Shown here piece by piece: positions 24,645-33,856 of a stretch of 53,058 bases of DNA. Within the stretch, counting starts at the first letter, position 1; the number at the start of each line of letters is the position of its first letter. Where the stretch lies: assembly GCA_964501705.1 (NCBI GenBank), contig CAZCUQ010000003.1, positions 1 through 53,058 on the forward strand, in the 5' to 3' direction. Source of the DNA: RGIG4694 sp964501705 (GTDB taxonomy: Bacteria; Bacillota; Clostridia; Oscillospirales; Ruminococcaceae). A program made the position numbers and the translations under genes. Below the pieces are notes generated by a model that ran no database searches, was not told where the DNA came from, and worked only from the letters and a program-made list of their open reading frames with translations.

Positions 24645-26693
24645 TCAGGTTTTTTCCGCGGCAAGAATATTTTCTCCCGCTTTTATTTTTCCGCTTGCAA
24701 GTAATTTTGCCTTGATGTTTTCTCCGCAGATGATTATGGGAGTGATGGGATTGAAGCCCTCGCTGACAATACCGTTAAGGTCGAAGGTAATGAGCTTTTC
24801 TCCTTTTTTGATCTTCTTTCCGTTTGAAACGTGAGCATTGAAGAATTTTCCTCCGAGCTTTACCGTATCTATTCCTATATGAAGAAGAATTTCCGTTCCC
24901 TCGTCAGAGAGGATCGTTATCGCGTGCTTTGTGTCAAAAACGTTTGAAACGGTCCCGTTTACGGGAGAGTAAAGCTTTCCGTCGGACGGTTCTATGGCGG
25001 CTCCCGTGCCTAAAATTCCCGCGCTGAACGCTTCATCGGGAACATTTTCGAGAGGAACGATAACGCCGTTCATCGGAGAGCTTATGGTTATTTCCTCCGC
25101 ATTTTCGGGAAGAGCGGAGATATAATCCTCAAGCTTTGATTTTATCACGCTGACCTGCGGACCGTAAACCGCCTGTACACCGTTTCCGTTTTTAATGACA
25201 CCGCCCGCGCCGCTTTCTTTTAAGAGCTTATCGTTTACCTTTTCGGGATTATAAACGGTTACTCTGAGTCTTGTGGCGCAGCTGTCAAGGTCGGAAATAT
25301 TCTCTCTTCCGCCGAGTCCCATAAGAATTGCCGCGCTTCTTTCATCGCCCGCGCCGTTTTGCGTTCCCTTTGCCTTTTCCAGATCCTTTCTCGTGTAGAG
25401 CTTGGTTTCCTCCGAAGATTCCTCGCGTCCGGGGGTTTTGAGATTCAGCCCGGTTATGAGAAAATAGAAAACAAAATAATAAACTGCCGCGTAAATAAGT
25501 CCGACGATTATGATGTTTACCCAGTTTGTCTTGTCATTTCCCTGTAAAATTCCGAAGAGGAAAAGGTCGATTATTCCTCCCGAAAATGTCATTCCCACTC
25601 CGACGTTCAGAATGTGCATGAGCATATAGGAAAGTCCCGCGAGGATACAGTGGATACCGTACATAAGAGGAGCCGCGAAAAGGAAAGTAAATTCAAGCGG
25701 TTCTGTAATTCCCGTTATCATGGAAGTGAGCGCGGCTGAAAGAAGAAGTCCCCCGACTTGCTTTTTCTTTTCGGGTCTTGCCGTTTTGTACATGGCAAAA
25801 GCAGCCGCGGGCAGACCGAATATCATGAACGGGAATTTTCCCGACATAAAGCGCGTCGCCGATACCGAGAAAGCGTTTGTTCCTTTTGACGCAAGCTCCG
25901 CAAAAAAGATATTCTGCGCACCCGCTACAACGTTTCCGTCAATAACGGCTGTTCCGCCGACCGAGGTCTGCCAGAACGGAATATAGAATACATGATGAAG
26001 TCCGAACGGAATAAGCGCTCTTTCGATGATTCCGTATATCCACGTTCCCGCGTAGCCCGAACGGAGAACCAGTCCGCCGAGTGCGGATATTCCCGACTGG
26101 ACAACGGGCCATACGAAAAACATCAGAACTCCGACAAGAGCGTACACAAGAGCGCTTATTATCGGGACGAATCTTGTTCCGCCGAAAAAGGAAAGAATCT
26201 GCGGAAGCTCAATCTTATAGTATCTGTTGTGAAGCGCCGCGACTCCGAGTCCCACGATTATTCCCCCGAAAACACCCATCTGGAGAGTTGTTATTCCGAG
26301 TACCGAAGCCGTGGAGTTTTCAGCCATAGCCGATACCCCGCCGTTTGAATGAATAAGCGCGCCTATTGCCGCGTTCATTATAAGATAGCTTAAAGCGCCC
26401 GACAGAGCGGCGGCTTCTTTTTCCGCTTTCGCCATTCCGACAGCAACGCCCATTGCGAACAAAAGCGCAAGGTTATCAAAAACAATACTGCCCGTTTTGC
26501 TCATGATATCGAGAACAGTGTAAAATACGCCGCCCTCACGGATCACATTCCCAAGACCGTATGTCTCAATAGTTGTGGGATTTGTGAAGCTGCTTCCTAT
26601 CCCAAGGAGAAGTCCCGCAACGGGAAGGATCGCGATAGGCAGCATAAAGCTTCTTCCCACTCTTTGCAGAACACCGAAAATTTTATCTTTCAA
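24645..26693 (-). CDS. ptsG: PTS glucose-type permease, EIICBA fusion
   Basis: Imports and phosphorylates a hexose, most likely glucose or an amino sugar. Domains in order: multi-helix EIIC (residues ~1-400, with TGITEPLEFTFLFAAP and FSGGIIDLFLFG), EIIB (phospho-Cys472 in DSCATRLRV), EIIA (phospho-His605 in LLHIGIDTV). The FSGG..DLFLFGILQGN region resembles glucose rather than N-acetylglucosamine permeases, but specificity is not certain. The open frame begins at 26729, but the TTG at 26693 follows GAAAGGGTGA at good spacing and starts the conserved LKDKIFGVLQRVG. The bile salt hydrolase gene is downstream in the same transcript. A TATAAT lies upstream without a clear -35. Confidence 0.9.
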   Translation of the reverse strand: MKDKIFGVLQRVGRSFMLPIAILPVAGLLLGIGSSFTNPTTIETYGLGNVIREGGVFYTVLDIMSKTGSIVFDNLALLFAMGVAVGMAKAEKEAAALSGALSYLIMNAAIGALIHSNGGVSAMAENSTASVLGITTLQMGVFGGIIVGLGVAALHNRYYKIELPQILSFFGGTRFVPIISALVYALVGVLMFFVWPVVQSGISALGGLVLRSGYAGTWIYGIIERALIPFGLHHVFYIPFWQTSVGGTAVIDGNVVAGAQNIFFAELASKGTNAFSVSATRFMSGKFPFMIFGLPAAAFAMYKTARPEKKKQVGGLLLSAALTSMITGITEPLEFTFLFAAPLMYGIHCILAGLSYMLMHILNVGVGMTFSGGIIDLFLFGILQGNDKTNWVNIIIVGLIYAAVYYFVFYFLITGLNLKTPGREESSEETKLYTRKDLEKAKGTQNGAGDERSAAILMGLGGRENISDLDSCATRLRVTVYNPEKVNDKLLKESGAGGVIKNGNGVQAVYGPQVSVIKSKLEDYISALPENAEEITISSPMNGVIVPLENVPDEAFSAGILGTGAAIEPSDGKLYSPVNGTVSNVFDTKHAITILSDEGTEILLHIGIDTVKLGGKFFNAHVSNGKKIKKGEKLITFDLNGIVSEGFNPITPIIICGENIKAKLLASGKIKAGENILAAEKT

Positions 26694-26798
26694 AAAAATC
26701 ACCCTTTCATATTTTGGATTCCTCCGCAAATATTATAGGTGATTTTTTCTAAAAGATACATTGAAATTTTTATTTTATTAAATTTTCTCCAAAGAGGA

Positions 26799-27719
26799 TC
26801 AAAATTCCGTTTCGATAAGTTTATCCGATTTATCCGTAGAATATTTCCAGTATGATATCTTATCGGAATTTACAAAATATTTAATGGGAGATGGGATACG
26901 CACGCTTTCAAAGACGTCTACGATAATAAGCTTGACCTTCATCTTTTCGGGGATAAGCGCCTTTATGTAAACGCTTGCCTGCATTCCCTCGTAAATACCC
27001 GGTTTGGGTTCGGCGAGTCCCGCGAGATTCGGCGCAAGCTCCACGAAAATGCCGTAATCCTCAACGGAGCGCACTATTCCCGATACAGTTTCTCCCGCCG
27101 AAAAAAGCGCGGCGTTTTCCTCCCATGTTCCGAGAAGCTCCTTATGGGACAGGAGTATCTTGCCGTTTTGTCTGCCCTTGACTATGACCTTTATATCCTC
27201 TCCGTTATAGAATCTGTCGGACGGGTGAGAAATTCTCGAAACGGAGATCGCGTCCACGGGGATAAGCGACGGTATCCCGCAGCCGATATCGACGAATGCC
27301 CCGAAGCCCTCAAGGTGAGTGACGCGGGCGGGAATGATATCTCCCGCGCAAAGCTTGCCGATATATTCCGAGAGACATTCCTCCTCGGCGGCGCGTCTTG
27401 AAAGGTAAGCTATCTTTTCGCCGTTTTCGGATGTTTTGATATACATTACCTTAAAGCAGACGGGTTTATTCACCTTAGTGATAAGCGCGATATCGCGGGT
27501 AGTGCCGTCGGATATTCCCACAGCGCCCTCTTCACGAGGTATTATTCCTTTCATTGCGGGCATATCTATAATAAGATCGTGAGCCTCGGTGCAGACGGCG
27601 GCGCGGGCTTCAAGGATCTTTCCGCCTGCCGCCGCCTCCGCAAGGGCAGAGGCGGAGCTTATCATATATTTATTTTCGGGCGTGCAGTAATTAAGACCCT
27701 CCGGGAGGTATTTATTCAT
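26799..27719 (-). CDS. S1 RNA-binding domain protein
   Basis: A 306-aa protein with a divergent N-terminal region (MPAMKGIIPREEGAVG) and two recognisable S1 OB-folds: one around GDIIPARVTHLEGFGAFVDIG (~residue 134 on), another around GETVSGIVRSVEDYGIFVEL (~residue 212 on). It looks like a shortened ribosomal-protein-S1 homologue as found in many Clostridia, probably binding mRNA or ribosomes. AAAGGAAC precedes the ATG. It is upstream of the PTS operon on the same strand but separated by ~105 bp that contain a -10-like TATAAT. Whether it functions as true S1 cannot be told from this sequence. Confidence 0.8.
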   Translation of the reverse strand: MNKYLPEGLNYCTPENKYMISSASALAEAAAGGKILEARAAVCTEAHDLIIDMPAMKGIIPREEGAVGISDGTTRDIALITKVNKPVCFKVMYIKTSENGEKIAYLSRRAAEEECLSEYIGKLCAGDIIPARVTHLEGFGAFVDIGCGIPSLIPVDAISVSRISHPSDRFYNGEDIKVIVKGRQNGKILLSHKELLGTWEENAALFSAGETVSGIVRSVEDYGIFVELAPNLAGLAEPKPGIYEGMQASVYIKALIPEKMKVKLIIVDVFESVRIPSPIKYFVNSDKISYWKYSTDKSDKLIETEF

Positions 27720-27816
27720 TTTTCTTACCGTTCCTTTCCGATTTCTTTTAAAATAATTTTATTAAATGATATGCGGAGAGGGCATTTTTTATTCATTCCC
27801 GAAGAGTGTGAGGAGA

Positions 27817-28167
27817 TCATTCCTCGGTAATATTATGTCCGCCTCTGTTTATAAGGATACCCGCAACATCGCGTGCCTTATCCTTTGTACAGATAACGCT
27901 TGCGGTATAATTTCCTCTTTTTTCGTTATCCGAGCGGTTTTCGGAGTAATCTCTTCCAACGGCGTATATAGGGTTTCCGCCGCCGAGTCCGTAAGCGGTA
28001 TTATTCTGAAAGATATAACCGCTTATAAAGGAATTTCTTTCGGTTCGGATAAAATCCGACGGTCTGCCGCTTATTGAGACGTCCTTTATTTCGGGGAAAT
28101 TATTTTTTACCGCTCCTGCGGCGTAAGCCGCCTCATCGGGGGTATAGAAATCTGCCGTTATTTTCAT
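27817..28167 (-). CDS. Small protein of unknown function
   Basis: A 116-aa soluble protein beginning MKITADFYTPDEAAYAAGAV, with AAAGGAAA before the ATG. The start and the closing block SVICTKDKARDVAGILINRGG suggest a small alpha/beta fold with two repeats, reminiscent of YflT/general-stress-17M-like proteins that track residue gradients in paired helices. I cannot confirm that. It is ~100 nt upstream of the S1 gene on the same strand and probably shares its transcript. No membrane segment or metal motif is seen. Confidence 0.6.
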   Translation of the reverse strand: MKITADFYTPDEAAYAAGAVKNNFPEIKDVSISGRPSDFIRTERNSFISGYIFQNNTAYGLGGGNPIYAVGRDYSENRSDNEKRGNYTASVICTKDKARDVAGILINRGGHNITEE

Positions 28168-28232
28168 TTTAATTATTTCCTTTCTATTTTTTTGTGGGGA
28201 TAAGAGTATTATCCGACTTTTGAAAAAGATTA

Positions 28233-28331
28233 TTCCGATTTACGGATAACTTCAAATTATTTCTTATTCATTGGTTTCCGCGTCAGCTTCAGGCAAATAA
28301 TAACTTGCTTGAAGCCGGTAAAAAACGGCGG
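28233..28331 (+). repeat. Putative structured element, copy B
   Basis: Shares CGGATAACTTCAAAT and a following multi-hairpin architecture with a copy on the minus strand at 45112-45239. Hairpins: TCCG-ATTTA-CGGA; GCTTCAGGCAA with TTGCTTGAAGC (28286-28315 region); CCG...CGG. The element lies ~50 bp upstream of the solute-binding-protein promoter. Confidence 0.45.
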
Positions 28332-28381
28332 AAAAAACACTGCGGATTTTTGTATTTGTTTACATTTTTTTCGGAATACTA

Positions 28382-28410
28382 TTGCAATTTTATTATGATT
28401 GTGATATAAT
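28382..28410 (+). promoter_or_regulatory. Promoter of the solute-binding protein / GGDEF-EAL operon
   Basis: TTGCAA (28382-28387), 17 bp, TATAAT (28405-28410) with extended -10 TGA. Confidence 0.75.
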
Positions 28411-28445
28411 AGTATATAGTCGTAAAGTGAAACGGAGGAAAACCT

Positions 28446-29921
28446 ATGAGAAAAAACAGACTTGCAGCGGCGGGAATCGCTGCTTTTATACTTGCTGTGC
28501 CGCTTTCGGGATGCGGTGAAAAATCCCCCGAAAGCTGCCTTAACCCCAAAAGTCCCGTTACCGTTACGGTATGGCATTACTACAACGGCGTTCAGCAGAC
28601 TATGTTCAATGAAATGGTATCCGAATTCAACGAAACTGTCGGCATTGAAAAGGGAATTATAGTTGAGGCGTTCAGCAAATCATCAATAGACGAGCTCTCC
28701 GACGCGGTCCTGAATTCCGTCAGAGGAGACGCGGGAGCGGAAACCCCTCCCGATATTTTCGCGACTTACTCCGAAACGGCTTATACCGTAGATAAACTCG
28801 GCAAACTCGCCGATCTCAAACAGTACCTCACCGAAGAAGAAATCAGCGCCTATGTTGACGAATATATGAACGAGGGCGATATTTCGGGCGACAATACCCT
28901 TAAAATTTTCCCGACGGCTAAAAGCACCGAGATCATGATGATCAATAAAACCGACTGGGAAAAATTCGCTTCCTCCGAGGAAGTGACCCTCGATGACCTC
29001 AAAACTATAGAGGGCGTTGTCAGCACAGCGGAAAAATACTATAACTACACCGACGCGCTTACTCCCGATATCAAGGACGACGGAAAGGCTTTCTTCGGAA
29101 GAGACAGTGTCGCTAATTATATGTATATAGGCGGAAAAATGCTCGGAACCGAATACGTAGACGTTGCCGAAGACGGCAGCGGAACGGTAAACGCCGATAA
29201 GACCGCCGTAAAAAAGCTGTGGGATAATTACTATGTTCCGTATGTAAAAGGCTATTTCACCGCCGAAAGCCGCTACAGAAGCGATGATATGAAAACCAAC
29301 GCGATAATTGCCATGATCTGCTCTACGACGGGCGCACCTTATTTCCCGTCGGAGGTTACTCTTTCGGACGATTCCACCTACCCTATCGAGAGCGTTATTA
29401 TCCCCTGCCCTTATTTTGACGGCACCGAGCCGTATCTCGTACAGCAGGGCGCGGGAATGTCCGTAATCAAATCGGACGAAGCAAACGAATACGCAAGTAT
29501 CGTATTCCTCAAGTGGTTTACCGAGGAAGAGAGAAATATCCGCTTCTCTATGGGTTCGGGATACCTTCCCGTGATGAAAAGCGCAAACAGCTATGATAAA
29601 ATAGCGCAGATAAACGATACTCTCGATTCTCCCGTTGACGATATCATGCTCAGGACATTTGAAACCGCTATCGGCGATATAAACTCCAGACCGCTTTACA
29701 TAAGCGCTCCATTCGATAAATCGGCCGAAACGAGAAATTATATCGGCAATACGATGGCTGATACGGCATCGGCGGCTTTTGCACAGGTAAAGAAACGTAC
29801 GGATGCGGGCGAGGACAGAAGCGCCGTAATAGCGGAACTCACAAGCGACGCCGCATTCGACGCATGGTACGATAGCTTTATTTCGGGTCTTTCCGAAACG
29901 GTAAGCGGCGGCGCAGAGTAA
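28446..29921 (+). CDS. Solute-binding lipoprotein (ABC sugar-binding family 1)
   Basis: Extracellular binding protein anchored by a lipid. Signal peptide with lipobox LSGC (Cys near residue 23), then the typical start of the mature domain VTVWHYYNGVQQTMFNEMVSEF (quoted span ends within the first lobe). Length 491 aa fits family 1 sugar-binding proteins. GGAGG precedes the ATG. No ABC permease or ATPase is adjacent. The next gene, 1 nt after the stop, encodes a Cache-GGDEF-EAL membrane protein. That suggests the binding protein delivers a ligand signal to this sensor rather than feeding a transporter. The ligand is unknown. Confidence 0.85.
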   Translation: MRKNRLAAAGIAAFILAVPLSGCGEKSPESCLNPKSPVTVTVWHYYNGVQQTMFNEMVSEFNETVGIEKGIIVEAFSKSSIDELSDAVLNSVRGDAGAETPPDIFATYSETAYTVDKLGKLADLKQYLTEEEISAYVDEYMNEGDISGDNTLKIFPTAKSTEIMMINKTDWEKFASSEEVTLDDLKTIEGVVSTAEKYYNYTDALTPDIKDDGKAFFGRDSVANYMYIGGKMLGTEYVDVAEDGSGTVNADKTAVKKLWDNYYVPYVKGYFTAESRYRSDDMKTNAIIAMICSTTGAPYFPSEVTLSDDSTYPIESVIIPCPYFDGTEPYLVQQGAGMSVIKSDEANEYASIVFLKWFTEEERNIRFSMGSGYLPVMKSANSYDKIAQINDTLDSPVDDIMLRTFETAIGDINSRPLYISAPFDKSAETRNYIGNTMADTASAAFAQVKKRTDAGEDRSAVIAELTSDAAFDAWYDSFISGLSETVSGGAE

Positions 29922-29922
29922 T

Positions 29923-32900
29923 ATGACAGCAGAAAATAAAGCCGCGCGCGGTTCAAACAGGCACGAAAAGGTATACAGTCTCGCGAGAAGATTGTTTACG
30001 GTTATGGTCGGCGTGTCCGTGCTTCAGCTGCTTGCTTTTGTCGCGGTGTTCTTCTTCGGCGGCGAATTTGACTACATCAAGGAATATGCCGTAAATTCCT
30101 TTATTGAAAAAAATGCCAACCGTAAAGGCTACGTGGAAAGTCTTCTTGTCGGCAAAATGGACGGAGTTTACGAATCGGCGGAGCTTGCTAACAGTATTAC
30201 AAAAAATATTTTCAATGAAACCGGCCTGGGTCCCGCTGATATAAAAAACGATAAGGAATTAAATAATCGCATCCTCTCGGAAACAGCGCCGGTTCTTATC
30301 ACGCTTATTCGTCAGAGTCAGGTAAACGACGCGTTTATCATCCTTGATTCGGGAGATCTCTACAGCACCGAAAACGTAGATAAACGAAGCGGAGTTTATA
30401 TCAGAGATATCGATCCCACAACGAATGATAATTCCGAAAACGAGGATCTTCTTATGGAAATGGGCAGATCCGATATCGCTAAGGAGCTTGGGATCGTCCT
30501 TGATTTTGAATGGGCTTCGGCTCTCGATGTAACGGATAATACATCGGGACAGTATGATTTCTTCTTTAAGACGATAAACGGCACGGAAAACTTGCAGAAA
30601 AAAGAGCTTTACGCTCTCGGCTGCTGGACGGGATTTTCACGCATTTCCCGTTCGGCGGAAAAAAGTTTAAAATATACGCTTCCCCTTATATACGACGGCA
30701 CGGTTTACGGCGTTATCGGTATCGGGATTACCGAAAAGCTTATAACGGACGTTCTTCCGTCGGCGGATAATTTCACCAGCGAAAATTCCTGCTACATCCT
30801 TGCCGCCGATTTTGAAAACAACGGAAAATATGAAATACTCATGCACTGCGGAGCTATGTTTAACCGCCTTGTGGACGATGATACCGTTATAAGCCGCGAA
30901 TATAGAGTTGAGGGAGAAATCTACGACTTCAATAAAAATAACAGCATAGAATCTCTCGGAAATATACAGGATATGACCATTTACAACTCCGCTTCCCCAT
31001 ACCGAAATCAGAAGTGGGCGTTAGTCTCGATCGGCAGCAAAGATGGAATAATGTCGATCTATTATGTATTTCTGCGTATGTTCGCGATCTCGGCGGCAGT
31101 TTCGATTATTATCAGCTTAGTCGGCGGAATGATGATAAACCGCCGCACAGCCCGTCCCGTAACAAAAATGATCGACAGCATTGACAAACAGCTCGATTCG
31201 GGCAGGGAAAACAGTCTCAGATTTGAATCCTCGCATATCGTCGAGATAGATGCTCTCGGAAGCTCAATAATAAAACTCCAGGAAACCGTAAAGGAAAATT
31301 CCTCCCGCGTTTCGAGAATAATCAGTATGTCTGATATGGGTCTCGGAGTGTTCATGTACAGCGATGAGGACAAAACCGTTTTTATCAGCGAAAGTCTTAT
31401 AAGTCTTCTTGAATTTACGGAGCTTCACAGCGGCGAGGACGCGGTCATCTCATTTGAGAAATTCAACAGGCTTCTTTCGGAGATCGACGTCGGAAACAGA
31501 GTCTGCTCCGACCCCATCTTCTCGGGAGAAAGGAAAAAAAGCGGCCGTAACGAAAAAACCGATATCGAGCTTATGAAAAAAGGTCCGGACGGAAATGAAA
31601 AATGGCTGAAATTCAGCCTCTCGCGCGATAAATCTTATGTTCTGGGTCTTGTTCAGGATATAACGGCTGTCATTCTTGAAAAGCGGAAGATCGAATACGA
31701 GCGCGACTTCGATATCACAACGGGACTTCTCAACAGGCGCGCTTATATGCGCAGGACCGGAAAGCTTTTCGAGAAAGCAGACAGTCTGAAAATCGCGGCT
31801 GTCATTATGATAGACCTTGATAACCTCAAATACGTAAACGATACCTACGGACACGATTTTGGAGACGACTATATCCGCGCGGCGGCGAATGTTTTCCGCA
31901 AATTCATGGATTACGGCGGCATTGTTTCACGTATTTCGGGCGACGAGTTCAATATCTTCCTCTACGGCTTTGAGAGTAAGGAGGAAATACGCGCCATTAT
32001 AAAAAATGTCAGCGCGGCTCTCGCAAGGAGCAGCTGTATGCTCGCCGACGGAAGCAGTTTCAGGGTAAGAGCCAGCGGAGGCGTGGCCTGGTATCCTTTC
32101 GACAGCGATATTCTCGACACACTTATCAAATTCGCCGATTTCGCAATGTATACAATAAAACATTCCACAAAAGGAAACTTTGCGGAATTTGACCGCTCTG
32201 CCTATGATAAGGACAGTATCCTTATGACGGGCGTTGAGGAAATGAACCGCATCATCGATGAGGAAAGAATTAAGTTTGCGTTCCAGACCATCGTCAGCGC
32301 CAAAACAGGCGAGATCTACGGCTATGAAACGCTTATGCGCCCACAGTCGGAAATTCTGAAAACTCCTCTCGACCTTATCAAGCTTGCAAAATCAGGCTCG
32401 AAGCTCTATGAGATAGAACGTCTCACATGGTTAAACGGCTTGAAGGCATTCAGGGAAAGACTTGAATCGGGAATGTTCCCGAAAGACAGCAAGGTGTTCA
32501 TAAATTCCCTTTCAAACTGCCTTATAAACGACACCGATCTTTCTCTTATTGAAAAAGAATATGAGCCTATTCTTAAAAATATCATGCTCGAGGTGCTTGA
32601 GGGCGAAAAGGAAAACGAACAGTATATGGCGAAAAAACAGGAGCTTGTAAAAAGCTGGGGCGCGATGATAGGACTCGACGATTTCGGAAGCGGCTACAAC
32701 AGCGAGCTTTCGTTCATAAAGCTCTCTCCCGACCTCATAAAGATCGACCGTTCGATCATATGCGGCTGCAACGATGATAACGGAAAGGTCAGCATTATAT
32801 CCAGCCTTATCAGAATGGCTAAAAGCAAGAACAGTCTCGTTCTCGCCGAGGGCGTTGAAACGGCAGACGAGCTTCGTACAGTCATAGAATGCGGAGTCGA

Positions 32901-33009
32901 TCTTATTCAGGGCTTCTACATAAGTTACCCGCAGTTTGATCCTGTTCCCGTGAATCCCTCTGTAAAGGAAGAAATCGAAAATATAAACAAGCTTATCGCA
33001 AACAAATAG
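29923..33009 (+). CDS. Cache-domain GGDEF-EAL protein (c-di-GMP turnover)
   Basis: A 1028-aa membrane sensor. TM1 (~24-46), an extracellular Cache-like domain of ~320 residues, TM2 (~376-398), a HAMP/linker, a PAS-like segment, then GGDEF and EAL. The cyclase motif reads SGDEF (Ser672) instead of GGDEF, and no RxxD inhibitory site precedes it. Phosphodiesterase residues look complete: E802 in ETLMR, then DDFGSG, DLIKID, EGVE and QGF. I therefore expect phosphodiesterase activity; the cyclase domain may be weak or only regulatory, though some SGDEF proteins are active. Directly coupled to the solute-binding lipoprotein gene (1-nt gap). A terminator follows. Confidence 0.9.
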   Translation: MTAENKAARGSNRHEKVYSLARRLFTVMVGVSVLQLLAFVAVFFFGGEFDYIKEYAVNSFIEKNANRKGYVESLLVGKMDGVYESAELANSITKNIFNETGLGPADIKNDKELNNRILSETAPVLITLIRQSQVNDAFIILDSGDLYSTENVDKRSGVYIRDIDPTTNDNSENEDLLMEMGRSDIAKELGIVLDFEWASALDVTDNTSGQYDFFFKTINGTENLQKKELYALGCWTGFSRISRSAEKSLKYTLPLIYDGTVYGVIGIGITEKLITDVLPSADNFTSENSCYILAADFENNGKYEILMHCGAMFNRLVDDDTVISREYRVEGEIYDFNKNNSIESLGNIQDMTIYNSASPYRNQKWALVSIGSKDGIMSIYYVFLRMFAISAAVSIIISLVGGMMINRRTARPVTKMIDSIDKQLDSGRENSLRFESSHIVEIDALGSSIIKLQETVKENSSRVSRIISMSDMGLGVFMYSDEDKTVFISESLISLLEFTELHSGEDAVISFEKFNRLLSEIDVGNRVCSDPIFSGERKKSGRNEKTDIELMKKGPDGNEKWLKFSLSRDKSYVLGLVQDITAVILEKRKIEYERDFDITTGLLNRRAYMRRTGKLFEKADSLKIAAVIMIDLDNLKYVNDTYGHDFGDDYIRAAANVFRKFMDYGGIVSRISGDEFNIFLYGFESKEEIRAIIKNVSAALARSSCMLADGSSFRVRASGGVAWYPFDSDILDTLIKFADFAMYTIKHSTKGNFAEFDRSAYDKDSILMTGVEEMNRIIDEERIKFAFQTIVSAKTGEIYGYETLMRPQSEILKTPLDLIKLAKSGSKLYEIERLTWLNGLKAFRERLESGMFPKDSKVFINSLSNCLINDTDLSLIEKEYEPILKNIMLEVLEGEKENEQYMAKKQELVKSWGAMIGLDDFGSGYNSELSFIKLSPDLIKIDRSIICGCNDDNGKVSIISSLIRMAKSKNSLVLAEGVETADELRTVIECGVDLIQGFYISYPQFDPVPVNPSVKEEIENINKLIANK

Positions 33010-33046
33010 AAAAAATCCCCGAAGTTATATTCTTCGGGGATTTTTT
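33010..33046. terminator. Bidirectional terminator
   Basis: AAAAATCCCCGAAG (33011-33024) pairs with CTTCGGGGATTTTTT around TTATATT; it lies between the convergent GGDEF-EAL and TetR genes. Confidence 0.92.
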
Positions 33047-33056
33047 CGCTTCAGCG

Positions 33057-33683
33057 TCAATAAAACGATCCGTCGAACGGAGTAAAGAGAAAATCAAAGC
33101 TTCCCGCATCGGTTTTAAGGCAAGTCTCAAGTATCTGCGCGTACAATTTTAATTTCCTGTACATACTTTCGTTATCCGAGGGGAAAATAGTGTTATCAAG
33201 AAGAAAAGTCAGCATGGCGATTATCATCTGGGCGCTTTCGGCGGGGGTTTCGGTGTGTATCGAGCCATCGCGGACACCTTCTTTAAGCAGTCCCTCCAAA
33301 ATTGGCGAAATAGTTTTTATCGCCGTCACCATCATTTTCTGATGGATCGCGAGATCATCCCGCATATGGAGCGATAAAAGAATATTTCTGCTGCTGTCGC
33401 GGAATTCCTTTTTCAGCGTTGACCGAAAAAGAATTTTAATTTTTTCAAGAGCGGTAGCTCCCGTGTCGGTCGTTTCAAAAAAATCTCTTATTCCACGGGA
33501 ATATGTCCTTGCTATTACCGCATCGGTTATTTCTTCTTTGCTTTTATAGTAGTAATAGATGCTGCCCTTGCCTATGCCGGCGTTTTTTGCTATCATATCG
33601 ACTGTTATTCCCGACGGATCGTCGGTGCGGCACATAAGCTCTTCAGCTGAGTTCAGAATGATATCGGATTTGCTTTCACTCAT
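33057..33683 (-). CDS. TetR/AcrR-family repressor of the adjacent C-domain/ACP operon
   Basis: A 208-aa regulator. The N-terminal helix-turn-helix is clear (TVDMIAKNAGIGKGSIYYYY, residues ~24-43, then KSKEE). The C-terminal ligand domain is helical and unassigned. It is divergent from the five-gene operon at 33895 and the intergenic region holds two inverted repeats of TetR type. Both the operon promoter and, 24 bp away, its own promoter could be controlled. Given the operon content, an acyl-CoA, fatty acid or the operon's product is a reasonable inducer guess, but nothing in the sequence shows it. Confidence 0.88.
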   Translation of the reverse strand: MSESKSDIILNSAEELMCRTDDPSGITVDMIAKNAGIGKGSIYYYYKSKEEITDAVIARTYSRGIRDFFETTDTGATALEKIKILFRSTLKKEFRDSSRNILLSLHMRDDLAIHQKMMVTAIKTISPILEGLLKEGVRDGSIHTETPAESAQMIIAMLTFLLDNTIFPSDNESMYRKLKLYAQILETCLKTDAGSFDFLFTPFDGSFY

Positions 33684-33762
33684 CGGGATTCCTCACTTTC
33701 TCGGAATCTGTCTTCACAGGAAGTGTGCGCGGTTCTTATAAATACAGATTCTTATGTTTATC

Positions 33763-33791
33763 ATTATATCATAAAAAATTTATTAATTCAA
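33763..33791 (-). promoter_or_regulatory. Promoter of the TetR gene
   Basis: Minus strand: TTGAAT (33791-33786), 17 bp, TATAAT (33768-33763) with extended -10 TGA. Confidence 0.7.
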
Positions 33792-33814
33792 TAGAAAATT
33801 TATTTAAAAAGTAT

Positions 33815-33831
33815 GTTGACCGCCGGTCGAA
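33815..33831. promoter_or_regulatory. TetR operator 1, overlapping the operon -35
   Basis: GTTGACC-GCC-GGTCGAA, 7-3-7 inverted repeat matching operator 2 at 5 of 7 left-arm and all right-arm positions. The left arm includes the -35 TTGACC, so binding would block polymerase. Confidence 0.75.
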
Positions 33832-33844
33832 ACGGTGGTATAAT
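33816..33844 (+). promoter_or_regulatory. Promoter of the hydrolase/C-domain/ACP operon
   Basis: TTGACC (33816-33821), 17 bp, TATAAT (33839-33844) with extended -10 TGG; flanked by the two operators. Confidence 0.8.
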
Positions 33845-33856
33845 TATATCAAATAG

